From Bdellovibrionales bacterium (GTDB lineage Bacteria > Bdellovibrionota > Bdellovibrionia > Bdellovibrionales > UBA840): a DNA stretch of 16,720 nt. Positions 6,706 through 13,850 of the stretch are shown here, in pieces (within the stretch, counting starts at the first letter, position 1; each line of letters opens with the position of its first letter). The stretch lies in contig JAGRAL010000009.1 of NCBI GenBank assembly GCA_020434605.1, forward strand, positions 1 through 16,720, written 5' to 3'. The notes below the pieces were generated by a model, which worked only from the letters and a program-made list of their open reading frames with translations, made no database searches and was not told the origin of the DNA. The translations under genes and the position numbers were made by a program.

Positions 6706-7343
6706 GCCGCAACTCCTATTTGTGGATTTAATGTATTAAAAAGATTGTTAATAAAACTTTGTATTTCAGGGTTTAAATTGTCTTTGATATTTTTGGGCTC
6801 AAAAACCATGATATCTACGTCAACGTTATTAAGAGGTAATTTTTCGTAGACGGGATAAGCTCCATACATTTTACACATTTTATTTACGCTCCTATCGTTT
6901 CTTGCAACTGTCATCATGGCATCGTAGTCAGTATTACGAAAATATTGTGCCGAAAAACCGCCAAGTATTTCTCCAAGGTAGTGATTTGAGATTTTACGAA
7001 AATCCTTATGTACACACATATATTCTGTGGTAGCGATTTTATATAGCCCCTTCTCTAGTAGCTTATCAACTACTGGTGCTTGCAATTTTTTAAAATAAGT
7101 ATGATTTCTATCTGACAGAAGTTTTAAATTAAACTCACTGTAGCCATGAAAAGCTACTGGTTTTCCGTCCAACATAAATGCCAATTTTGTTTTGAAGCGA
7201 TGAAAGTCGTCGTGTATTCCAACTCCATTCACATTTAGCTCATCCCATGTGCTTTGCCACACGTTCATATAGAACTCATAGCAGTTATTTATAAGATCTT
7301 CTTGCTTAAAATTACTATCTATTATGATCGGTCTAATTTGCAT
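6702..7343 (-). CDS. GNAT-like N-acyltransferase (possible N-acyl amino acid synthase type)
   Basis: This protein of about 213 residues has a GNAT-like core. An acceptor/strand region (LAFMLDGKPVAFHGYSEF) is followed by the acyl-CoA binding-like segment EYMCVHKDFRKISNHYLGEILGG and by ARNDRSVNKMCKMYGAYPV, resembling the GNAT C-terminal motif. Length and layout are reminiscent of FeeM-like N-acyl amino acid synthases and LuxI-type autoinducer synthases, but no signature proves either. The ATG at 7343 is preferred because AGGTGA (7347-7352) is a good ribosome binding site for it. A GTG at 7349 would add two residues but has no such site. It overlaps the diiron oxidase gene by 4 bp. The likely reaction is acyl transfer from acyl-CoA or acyl-ACP to an amine, and the product may then be oxidised by its partner. 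Confidence 0.75.
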   Translation of the reverse strand: MQIRPIIIDSNFKQEDLINNCYEFYMNVWQSTWDELNVNGVGIHDDFHRFKTKLAFMLDGKPVAFHGYSEFNLKLLSDRNHTYFKKLQAPVVDKLLEKGLYKIATTEYMCVHKDFRKISNHYLGEILGGFSAQYFRNTDYDAMMTVARNDRSVNKMCKMYGAYPVYEKLPLNNVDVDIMVFEPKNIKDNLNPEIQSFINNLFNTLNPQIGVAA

Positions 7344-7492
7344 TTTCACCTGATATGGTTAGTGTTGATTTTCCAACAGTAAATCGGGTGATAAACAATT
7401 TTACTTTACAGACAAACAGAATATATTTAGCTGGACTGATGAGCATGAGGTGATGCGCAATTGGAACAGCTGTTAAGTGCCTTATATAGTTA

Positions 7493-7542
7493 GAAGGGCT
7501 AGCGCCAAATTCTTGAGTCAACTTTTGTACAAGCTAGCCTTC
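7493..7542. repeat. Imperfect inverted repeat upstream of the acyltransferase/oxidase operon
   Basis: GAAGGGCTAGC (7493-7503) and GCTAGCCTTC (7533-7542) form a 10-bp inverted repeat with one extra base. The 29-base gap between the arms holds a minus-strand TTGACT. A minus-strand TTGGCG...TATAAG pair with 16-base spacing overlaps its left arm. It could be an operator or leader hairpin for the operon. Confidence 0.35.
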
Positions 7543-7552
7543 AGGCTAAAAA

Positions 7553-8275
7553 TTAAAACTTCGCAACTAGTGCCGTTGTAAACATGGTGTCAGTTCGTTT
7601 TTCAGTCGAGCTAGAAATTAGATTGTGGTACTTCACTAAATAGGCAACTTTTAATGAAAATATTTGATTCATCATAACACTTACTGAAGGCTCTCCATTT
7701 AGTAGATACGCGTATGAATCACTAAAGTTTGGTAAGTACTCGACCCACATTTTGCCAGACACGGTTTCGCTAAACTTTTCGTTATATTCTAGATAAAGCC
7801 GACCCATTGTCGAGTTGGTAGTCTCACCGTCACTAGAAGACAATGTTTTTTGATATCTTAGACCAGCTTCAGAGAAGAAATTTTTATCATCTGTTTTGAC
7901 GAAAAAATATTTACCACCGATATCAGTGCTGTCCCTTTGTGTATATCCTGCGTAGGAATCGCTCTCAGCTCCGTGTTGAATAAATGCAGACCACAAATCA
8001 CTAAATTCTTTTTCGTAGCGTAGACTTGCTTCCCATTGGCGTGCAGTCTCTGTACTGTCAGACTTTGTACGAAGGTATCTGGCAGTAACTTTTAATACAT
8101 TGGTATCAAACTTATACGACGTTTTTTGTTTGGCACTATAGCTGTCAGATGTAGTGTTTCCATCGACACTCACTACTGAAGCTTCAGACTCATGAGACCA
8201 AGGAGATTTTTCTTCTGCAAAAAGACTAGTCGATAAAAATAAAGAAAAAATGAGCGGCATAACAATTTTAATCAT
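7553..8275 (-). CDS. DUF481-type outer-membrane beta-barrel protein
   Basis: This 240-residue exported protein has a cleavable signal peptide, with probable cleavage after SLFA at residue 20. The mature part starts with WSHESEASVVSVDGNTTSDS, the GNT-containing opening of the DUF481 (YdiY-like) family. It then consists of alternating, aromatic-rich amphipathic beta strands and ends with a C-terminal Phe (ALVAKF), the usual outer-membrane insertion signal. The family is widespread in Gram-negative bacteria, with no firmly established biochemical function. AAGGAT upstream supports the start. It is read in the same direction as the acyltransferase operon but is separated from it by about 200 bases that carry an inverted repeat, so co-transcription is uncertain. 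Confidence 0.85.
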   Translation of the reverse strand: MIKIVMPLIFSLFLSTSLFAEEKSPWSHESEASVVSVDGNTTSDSYSAKQKTSYKFDTNVLKVTARYLRTKSDSTETARQWEASLRYEKEFSDLWSAFIQHGAESDSYAGYTQRDSTDIGGKYFFVKTDDKNFFSEAGLRYQKTLSSSDGETTNSTMGRLYLEYNEKFSETVSGKMWVEYLPNFSDSYAYLLNGEPSVSVMMNQIFSLKVAYLVKYHNLISSSTEKRTDTMFTTALVAKF

Positions 8276-8401
8276 ATTTGGTGTATCCTTATATACTAAA
8301 ATGTAATGGTTAAAATGGATTATCTTTTACAGTGTTTAAGTGCAACGGAAACAATCGGTGTGACACTAAACTTTTAATTAAAAACATCAATAAGATGAGA
8401 A

Positions 8402-8476
8402 TGGCTCAGAAGGAGGGATTCGAACCCCCGACCAAGCGGTTAACAGCCGCTTGCTCTACCACTGAGCTACTTCTGA
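8402..8476 (-). tRNA. tRNA-Asn (anticodon GTT)
   Basis: Read on the minus strand this folds into a complete cloverleaf of 75 bases with an encoded CCA end. The acceptor stem is TCAGAAG/CTTCTGA, the D-arm is GCTCAGTGGTAGAGC, and the anticodon loop CTGTTAA is closed by AGCGG/CCGCT. The T-arm has GGGGG/CCCTC around TTCGAAT. The discriminator base is G, as expected for asparagine. Confidence 0.97.
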
Positions 8477-8488
8477 ACTGTAAAATCG

Positions 8489-8517
8489 AAATTATTCGTA
8501 GCTGAATAGAAAGTCAA
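8489..8517 (-). promoter_or_regulatory. Sigma70-type promoter for tRNA-Asn
   Basis: On the minus strand TTGACT (-35, bases 8512-8517), a 17-base spacer and TAATTT (-10, bases 8489-8494) end 12 bases before the tRNA 5' end. The boxes and spacing are close to consensus. The promoter sits in the short gap after the upstream membrane-protein gene, so the tRNA is not dependent on read-through. Confidence 0.75.
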
Positions 8518-8525
8518 GAAAAGGA

Positions 8526-9047
8526 CTAGTTACAATGGTGACTAGGTACTTCTGATAAAAAATCTATAAGGTCACTGGCCTGATAGAGGCCGCCGGACCA
8601 TAAAATTATTTTTTCTTTGGCATTTAGCCTAATAATTAGGCTTGTTGAGTCGGCGTATTGGTAGCTTAAGGCTCCATTAAAAGTGACAAGCTCTTGTTTT
8701 TCGATTTTTCCTACTTTTAGGCGACAGATACGATCTATACACTTACCGAGCTGCTTAGAACTTAAGGTTTCAGAGCTGCCATTAGAAAGAAGGCGCCAGT
8801 CATTTTGAGCCTTAAGTATTTTCCATGAGGTCTTGGGATTCTGCGTATCCATGCTAAATGACACAAGTTCTTTCGAACAAATGCTCCAATTTTCTTGGTT
8901 AGGCACATTGAAAAGTTCGGCGATGGGTGTTTTTTGCAAGCCCTGTGTGTTTAAAAAATACATAGTATATATGGCTGTGCAAAAAATGATAAGTAAGCCA
9001 ATAATTTTTAAAATAAAGAAAACACCCAATTTCTGTTTATTTTTCAT
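8526..9047 (-). CDS. Unrecognised single-pass membrane-anchored protein
   Basis: This 173-residue protein has a basic N-terminus (MKNKQK) and one hydrophobic segment at about residues 8-30, followed by about 140 residues expected outside the cytoplasm. The outer part has five cysteines (C57, C103, C108, C172 and others), which may form disulphides, and is predicted to be mixed alpha/beta. No known domain is recognised. No Shine-Dalgarno site precedes the ATG. A weak TTGCAT/TAGTTT pair with 18-base spacing lies just upstream and could give a very short leader. The tRNA-Asn promoter begins directly after its stop codon. It may be a minor envelope protein. Confidence 0.75.
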   Translation of the reverse strand: MKNKQKLGVFFILKIIGLLIIFCTAIYTMYFLNTQGLQKTPIAELFNVPNQENWSICSKELVSFSMDTQNPKTSWKILKAQNDWRLLSNGSSETLSSKQLGKCIDRICRLKVGKIEKQELVTFNGALSYQYADSTSLIIRLNAKEKIILWSGGLYQASDLIDFLSEVPSHHCN

Positions 9048-9228
9048 GCGTTCAGTAAACTAGATACTGAGGCTTTTGTCATGCAAAGGCTTACATAATA
9101 TCGCCTAATAAGGTAAAAAAGGTAAGTTTGCATCTATGCGTAGAGAGTAAGTTTTTTAGTAAGCATAGTATAAGTAGGCTAACAATCCGAGCCATATTAA
9201 AACTCTTTTCATCGAAAAGGGGATATTC

Positions 9229-10812
9229 ATGAAACTCAATCTTATTCTTATTTTACTATTTTCTTTAAACGCGTGGTCTTCACAAAAAATATATACTACC
9301 CAGGATTCCCCAGTAGTGAACAACTATGTCCACGTTGCACTTGCAGTTCCTTATTTTTTTACGATGCCTAAGGCATTACAGCTTCCGATGGACTCTGTAG
9401 AAGGATTTTCTTATGACTATGTTTACGATTCGGATCGTTTTGAACCTAAAAGCAACCTGGGTTTACGAGCAGTTTTAGTGAGTAAAGAAAAACCAAGAAA
9501 AGAGGTTGCCCTTCAATTGGCAAAGATACTTTTACCAGGTGATGTGGTTTTAAGTTACAGAAAAGAGTGGGCAGGAACAGGTCCTTACCCGCATATTCAG
9601 TTGGGTGTAAGTCACTCAGCCGTCGCATTCATTGATGATGAGGGCTACGCAAGAAATTTAGATCTACCTTTAAATGAAGATTATGTTCAGGACGAGATAG
9701 ATGGTGGCCCAAGCTACTTTAGTAGTAACCACTACCGCGAAACAGAGTTGCTACATGTGATCAGACCGCGTTTGACTGCAAAGCAAAGAGAAAATGTGAA
9801 TGCGTGGGCGAAGCTTTTAATTAAAGGTGCTAGGGCAAAGTTTGTTAAGGCTGCTAATCAAGTATATCCAGGTCAAATTGGATTCAATCAGGATTATCTA
9901 AAACCACAAATTAAAGGAAAAGACCCATCACAATATTTAGATGGAACATTTAATTTAGGCCGAATCGCTTTGGGGTATGGCAACCGCATTTCTAATAATG
10001 CTATGTTTTGCTCTGAAATGGTATGGTCAGTTTTATCACTACGTGATTGTGATCCAAAAGTAGATGCGGCAAGCTTTAAAGGTAAAGAGCGCCCTAAATG
10101 TTTAGCTGATAGAAAAGCAGAAATTTTTCCACCGCTTCCACTACTAGGAAGCATACTAACAGATCCTAATAATCCTGCGGCGCGCCCGGGTATGGTTGAT
10201 GGTCCTATGATGTTGCTTCAAGCATATAAATCAGCCGACCCAATGGCAGGCATAGAGGACATTTTTAAAGACGATAACAAGCAAGGAAGAATGTCTAGCG
10301 GGCATAATGCTGTTTCAAATGCACTTCCACCAGAATTATTTGCAGCGCTTAAGCAGTACTTTCAGGCTACAGTAGTTAGCCCAGAGCAGGCGGTCTTAGC
10401 TAGAGAGCAAATCTCTGCACAAGCGGCAACGATGGGTTTTAGCGAAAACTATGCGCCAGCTAGTTTTATCGTAAATGCTCTTTTGCCAAGTAACCATAAT
10501 GAGAAAGCATTGGATTACGCCTTCACAATAGGATTTGTAGAAGACAGAACGTTGTTTTTAGCGCAAGAGACGATAGATAAAAACCTATCTTATGATGACA
10601 AAAAAGCCTATGTGCTAAGACGTAAAGAATTTGCTGTAGAGCAAGATTATAGCGCTGAAGTTGACCGTGCATTGGCAAGATTTGATAACTTACCGACGCC
10701 GATGAGAAAGAAAGAATTTTGTGAAAATAATCCTGAGGTTGAATATTGTCAGATCGTTAGAACTTTAGAGTCAAACAACGTAGCTATTCCGTACGCGTCT
10801 AGCGAAGACTAA
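9229..10812 (+). CDS. Secreted protein with a permuted NlpC/P60 (YiiX/YaeF-like) papain-fold domain
   Basis: This 527-residue exported protein has a signal peptide at residues 1-18 (cleavage near AWSS). Residues about 100-270 match the circularly permuted NlpC/P60 pattern. LPGDVVLSYR (102-111) is followed by VSHSAVAFID with the catalytic His129, and much later by FCSEMVWSV with Cys261 and Glu263, in the order His before Cys. Such domains are thought to be amidases or acyl-transferring enzymes on peptidoglycan, lipids or proteins. The roughly 255-residue C-terminal extension is not recognised, and an N-terminal stretch of about 80 residues is also unassigned. An AAGGGG ribosome binding site (9217-9222) overlaps a small hairpin (CTTTTC/GAAAAG). 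A terminator follows. The domain call is fairly secure and the substrate unknown. A role in remodelling the cell's own or another cell's envelope is an inference. Confidence 0.82.
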   Translation: MKLNLILILLFSLNAWSSQKIYTTQDSPVVNNYVHVALAVPYFFTMPKALQLPMDSVEGFSYDYVYDSDRFEPKSNLGLRAVLVSKEKPRKEVALQLAKILLPGDVVLSYRKEWAGTGPYPHIQLGVSHSAVAFIDDEGYARNLDLPLNEDYVQDEIDGGPSYFSSNHYRETELLHVIRPRLTAKQRENVNAWAKLLIKGARAKFVKAANQVYPGQIGFNQDYLKPQIKGKDPSQYLDGTFNLGRIALGYGNRISNNAMFCSEMVWSVLSLRDCDPKVDAASFKGKERPKCLADRKAEIFPPLPLLGSILTDPNNPAARPGMVDGPMMLLQAYKSADPMAGIEDIFKDDNKQGRMSSGHNAVSNALPPELFAALKQYFQATVVSPEQAVLAREQISAQAATMGFSENYAPASFIVNALLPSNHNEKALDYAFTIGFVEDRTLFLAQETIDKNLSYDDKKAYVLRRKEFAVEQDYSAEVDRALARFDNLPTPMRKKEFCENNPEVEYCQIVRTLESNNVAIPYASSED

Positions 10813-10817
10813 AGAAA

Positions 10818-10842
10818 AAAGGCACTACTAAGTAGTGCCTTT
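10818..10842. terminator. Bidirectional terminator between the permuted papain-fold gene and the converging secreted-protein pair
   Basis: AAAGGCACTA pairs with TAGTGCCTTT around a five-base loop. T-rich sequence follows on each strand, so both converging transcripts can end here. Confidence 0.87.
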
Positions 10843-10847
10843 ATAAA

Positions 10848-11246
10848 CTATTTTTTTCTTAAAAAACCAATTCTTGAGTTTTCTTTGAATCCACTTTTTG
10901 CATAACCCATATAAGTCATCAGGGTTGCTGGAGCACAGTACCCTTCGATAACTGCGTCAGTAGTGTAATCAAGAGAGTTTGTATTGCTATAGTTTACAAA
11001 AGCTCCCACGGCATTACCACCGTAGTGCTGCTTACACTTTTCTTTTAAAAGTGATATAGCTTTTTCAACACACTCATCAACGCTTTCAGCAGCGTTTAGT
11101 TGAGCTACACTAGCGTTTTCTAGAGAAGACTCACTACCCAATTGCGAGTGTGTAATTGCGCTTCTAGCACTTATATCGCATTGAAAGCTTGCGTTTGCCA
11201 ATAGTGGCAATGCAGTCAAACTTACAAATAAAACTAATGATTTCAT
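10848..11246 (-). CDS. Small secreted four-cysteine protein, tandem paralogue B
   Basis: This 132-residue exported protein has a signal peptide of about 20 residues (MKSLVLFVSLTALPLLANAS). The mature protein starts FQCDIS and has cysteines at 23, 59, 71 and 104, probably forming two disulphides in the periplasm or outside. It is clearly related to the upstream neighbour: both share the QCDI motif, the same 12-residue gap between the second and third cysteines, and GFKE near the C-terminus. No known family is recognised. AGAGG upstream supports the start. It is 19 bases downstream of the paralogue and ends at the bidirectional terminator, so the two form an operon. Confidence 0.85.
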   Translation of the reverse strand: MKSLVLFVSLTALPLLANASFQCDISARSAITHSQLGSESSLENASVAQLNAAESVDECVEKAISLLKEKCKQHYGGNAVGAFVNYSNTNSLDYTTDAVIEGYCAPATLMTYMGYAKSGFKENSRIGFLRKK

Positions 11247-11265
11247 TATAACCTCTCTTACAAAA

Positions 11266-11688
11266 TTAATTTCTATTGTCGTTTCTTTCTATTAATCCGT
11301 ATCTTTCAAGTTCTTTAAATCCTAAGACCTTATATCCAATGGCAGTCATTATAGACTTCTGTTGGCAGGCACCGCGAATTAAAGCAGTACCCTTATATTG
11401 ACGAGCTTTTCCATGACTATAAGTAATAACAGCATCAGCCACTCCACCACTAGTAGAGGCAGACTGAACACATCTTTCATTTAATAGGTATACAGCTGCG
11501 TCAGCGCAGTTTTTGAGCTTATCCGTTGAGTCTATCTGAATATCGAGTTTTTGATAGTTATAGTTAGGGCTAGTAGCTACTAGTGAGTCTAACGAATATG
11601 CGCTTCTAACATTTATGTCGCATTGGTAAGAGGCGACAGCCATAAAAGGCGCTGTTAATAATATGTACATAGCAACAAATTTTGTCAT
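11266..11688 (-). CDS. Small secreted four-cysteine protein, tandem paralogue A
   Basis: This 140-residue exported protein has a signal peptide of about 20 residues. Its mature part begins YQCDIN with cysteines at 23, 61, 73 and 108, and ends in a charged tail. The shared spacing and the SAYSL/SAITH and GYKVLGFKE/GYAKSGFKE segments show it arose with the downstream gene by duplication. Identity beyond these motifs looks modest, so the copies have diverged for some time. GAGGT precedes the ATG at a good distance. No function is recognised. An adhesin, inhibitor or secreted effector would all fit, but nothing decides between them. Confidence 0.85.
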   Translation of the reverse strand: MTKFVAMYILLTAPFMAVASYQCDINVRSAYSLDSLVATSPNYNYQKLDIQIDSTDKLKNCADAAVYLLNERCVQSASTSGGVADAVITYSHGKARQYKGTALIRGACQQKSIMTAIGYKVLGFKELERYGLIERNDNRN

Positions 11689-11753
11689 TTAAGACCTCAT
11701 TATTTTAGTTTACGTTCATTTACAAGATTACATATAGCAATATGAAGGCCATA

Positions 11754-11759
11754 TATAAT
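11754..11759 (+). promoter_or_regulatory. Consensus -10 box upstream of the methionine aminopeptidase gene
   Basis: TATAAT lies 34 bases before the ATG. The region upstream has no good -35 match, so the promoter is only partly supported. Confidence 0.4.
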
Positions 11760-11792
11760 AGCCCAGAGGTTAAGTCAGTGATATCGTGAGAT

Positions 11793-12563
11793 ATGTCTAT
11801 TAAAACAGAAGCCGACTTTAATGCTCTAAAAAAAATAGGTGTGATTGTAGCAGATTGCTTACAACTTATGGCCTCAAAATTAGAGCCAGGTATGACAACT
11901 TTAGACTTAGATAAAATTGGTGCAGATTATCTGGCAAAGTTTGGGGCTAGATCAGCGCCCATTTTGGTCTATGATTTTCCTGGTACTACTTGTATTAGTA
12001 TCAACCCGCAGGTGGCTCATGGTATTCCGGGAGCGCAGGTTATACAGCCGGGTGACTTAATAAATATTGATGTATCTGCTGAGCTAGGTGGTTTTTTTGC
12101 AGACACAGGTGGCTCATTTATTGTCCCCCCTATCGATGTAAAAAAACAGGCTGTTTGTGATGCCACCAAACGAGCTTTAAGAGCTGCCATTCAAAGTGCC
12201 GTAGCAGGTAAAAAATTAAATTCAATTGGTAGAGCTATTGAAAATGAAGCGGATAAACTTGGTTACACAATTATCGAAAACTTAGGGAGTCACGGTGTGG
12301 GGCGTGGGCTTCATGAAGAACCTAAATTTATACCAGGCTATTACGACCCTGATGATAACCGTGTTTTAAAAGAAAATATGGTCATTACAATAGAACCTTT
12401 TTTGTCTACTGGCGCCCATGAAGTTGATGATAGCGGAGACGGTTGGACATTGATTACACCACCTAAGTTTTTATCTGCACAATACGAGCACACGATGGTT
12501 ATTACCAAATCAAAACCAATTATCATTACACAGCCGACTAAATTTTTAATGGGTGAGCACTGA
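11793..12563 (+). CDS. map: Methionine aminopeptidase, type I, variant form
   Basis: This enzyme removes the initiator methionine from new proteins, using two metal ions in a pita-bread fold. It has 256 residues, as in the E. coli enzyme (264). The five metal ligands are present: Asp93 (NIDVS), Asp104 (FFADTGG), His167 (SHGVGRG), Glu201 (ITIEPF) and Glu232 (QYEHTM), together with His76 (AHGIP) and His174 (LHEEP). It departs from the usual motifs. SHGVG replaces GHGIG, ADTGGSF replaces GDTSRMF-like, and YDFP replaces the common YHGYP. This suggests a second, divergent isoform. It sits divergently from the four-cysteine pair. The ribosome binding site is weak (GTGAG). Whether it is the only copy in the genome cannot be told here. 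Confidence 0.92.
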   Translation: MSIKTEADFNALKKIGVIVADCLQLMASKLEPGMTTLDLDKIGADYLAKFGARSAPILVYDFPGTTCISINPQVAHGIPGAQVIQPGDLINIDVSAELGGFFADTGGSFIVPPIDVKKQAVCDATKRALRAAIQSAVAGKKLNSIGRAIENEADKLGYTIIENLGSHGVGRGLHEEPKFIPGYYDPDDNRVLKENMVITIEPFLSTGAHEVDDSGDGWTLITPPKFLSAQYEHTMVITKSKPIIITQPTKFLMGEH

Positions 12564-12577
12564 TTACTCGTAAGGAA

Positions 12578-12612
12578 GTCCTAAGTTACAACATCATGTA
12601 ATAGCTTAGGAC
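12578..12612. other. Hairpin downstream of the methionine aminopeptidase gene
   Basis: GTCCTAAG (12578-12585) and CTTAGGAC (12605-12612) form a perfect 8-bp arm, extended by TTAC/GTAA with a three-base bulge. No T run follows on either strand, so it is not a standard intrinsic terminator. It may protect the 3' end or act with Rho. Confidence 0.5.
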
Positions 12613-12633
12613 CAAAATGGAGAAGTGGCAGGA

Positions 12634-12673
12634 CTTATTGATGTTTTGGGTGTGAGGTTAATTCATCAATAAG
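12634..12673. repeat. 10-bp perfect inverted repeat spanning the subtilase stop codon
   Basis: CTTATTGATG (12634-12643) is exactly complementary to CATCAATAAG (12664-12673), which is part of the last codons of the subtilisin-like gene. The loop is 20 bases and contains the stop codon. There is no T run. It may stabilise the mRNA end. Confidence 0.5.
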
Positions 12674-13620
12674 CGGTTGTTTGACTTTGTAAAATCAGAT
12701 TTTACAGAGGAGAGAATCTCGTCCGTGAGAGTTTTGGATGTTCTGTTTTTTATAATACTTGCTAAACTTTGTGATACAAAAGCTGTTGCTTGAGAAGTAC
12801 CAGTCATTACTCCAAATCGTCCGCCGGGGAGGGTAGAGTAGATGGATTTTCCAGGAGCTAAGATAGTTTTATGACCATAGTTACTTGAAGCTAAAAGTCT
12901 AAAGTTTTCATCAATAGAGGATACAGGAATAATGTTTTGGGCCTTATAATTGGCCGGGTAGTACGGATATTTATCTATATCTAATCCGCTGTTTCCTGCG
13001 GCGGTTACAAATATAATTCCCTTAGCGGAGGCCTCTTTTATGGCAGTCTCTTCATCTTTATTTCTAATAGCTCCACTACTAGAATAATTAATAATAGAAG
13101 CTCCCATTTTGACAGCGTATTTGATGGCAAGGACAGTGTTTTTTATGCTTTGGGTGTCACCTGCATCTTTATCAAAATATTTAAGTGTCATAATTTTTAT
13201 CTTAGTAAGATTAGAGATGGCAAGTCTTGGGGTAGACTTACCAGAGATGATTCCACTTATATGGGTTCCATGACCGATGGTGTCTGTTAAGTCGTTTGAC
13301 TGAGTTGTAAAGTCCCATCCATGTATATCATCAACATAACCATTATGATCGTCATCGATACCGTTGGTAGACTTATCATTTCCAGATTCGTCCAATCCAG
13401 ATTCGCCTGAGTTTATCCATAAATTAGATTTAAGATAAGGGTGATCAATATCGATACCGGTATCTATGACGGCTACAATCACTTCTTTTTGTAAGTCTGA
13501 TTTTATGATTTCTCGATTGTTTGTTACATCTAGCTGAGGATCTGGAATGGCTGCGTATGCTTTTGTGCAATGACTGTTAGTTAGGACTAATAAAATAAAG
13601 AGAGTAATTAATTTATTCAC
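12658..13620 (-). CDS. Subtilisin-like (S8 family) serine protease, exported
   Basis: This is an exported subtilase of 320 residues if translated from GTG at 13620. That start is preferred because GGAGG lies six bases before it. A TTG at 13638 would add six residues and has no good site. The N-terminus is a hydrophobic signal peptide ending near AYAA, and a Cys in TNSHC could be an alternative lipid-attachment point. Counting from the GTG, the catalytic residues are Asp53 (AVIDTG), His117 (GHGTH), the oxyanion Asn210 (AAGNSG) and Ser276 (GTSQA). An acidic insertion with NGIDDDHNGYVDD (near residues 86-100) resembles the calcium-binding loop of bacterial S8 proteases. The prodomain is very short. 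It is probably secreted or envelope-bound, target unknown. Confidence 0.93.
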   Translation of the reverse strand: MNKLITLFILLVLTNSHCTKAYAAIPDPQLDVTNNREIIKSDLQKEVIVAVIDTGIDIDHPYLKSNLWINSGESGLDESGNDKSTNGIDDDHNGYVDDIHGWDFTTQSNDLTDTIGHGTHISGIISGKSTPRLAISNLTKIKIMTLKYFDKDAGDTQSIKNTVLAIKYAVKMGASIINYSSSGAIRNKDEETAIKEASAKGIIFVTAAGNSGLDIDKYPYYPANYKAQNIIPVSSIDENFRLLASSNYGHKTILAPGKSIYSTLPGGRFGVMTGTSQATAFVSQSLASIIKNRTSKTLTDEILSSVKSDFTKSNNRLLMN

Positions 13621-13717
13621 GTATTTCCTCCAACGCAAAAAAAAAATTACGTGGGGTCACGGACTTCGCACACTATTTTACTATTTAAATTTGTAGAACT
13701 TTTGGTTGTTTTTCTGA

Positions 13718-13815
13718 GTTGCAATTAACGGGTGGTAATACTCATTATTGCAACGATGGGGCCAGTTGTATTAAAAATAAACGGTGTTTAATATTACTTC
13801 AGTGTCTAAAACACC
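13718..13815. repeat. Two inverted repeats in the gap between the subtilase and diguanylate cyclase genes
   Basis: GTTGCAAT (13718-13725) is matched by ATTGCAAC (13747-13754) with a 21-base gap. GGTGTTT (13783-13789) is matched by AAACACC (13809-13815). The first is upstream of the subtilase start and could be an operator. The second lies just past the 3' end of the cyclase gene. The gap (13621-13850) otherwise holds no ORF I would support. Confidence 0.4.
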
Positions 13816-13850
13816 AAAAGCGGATAAAACTTTAACAGCGCTAAATATGA

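Noticed and set aside
7333..7521. A 62-codon minus-strand frame ahead of the acyltransferase gene, with a faint AraC-like helix pattern
   Set aside because: It has no ribosome binding site, overlaps the start of the acyltransferase gene in another frame, and shows no clear domain. I treat the stretch as promoter and leader DNA.
9064..9120. Near-repeats of AGGCTT upstream of the membrane-anchored protein gene
   Set aside because: Too short and imperfect to distinguish from background.
13639..13850. Possible riboswitch in the gap upstream of the subtilase gene
   Set aside because: The inverted repeats do not match any riboswitch core I know, including the cyclic di-GMP aptamers that the neighbouring cyclase made me look for.
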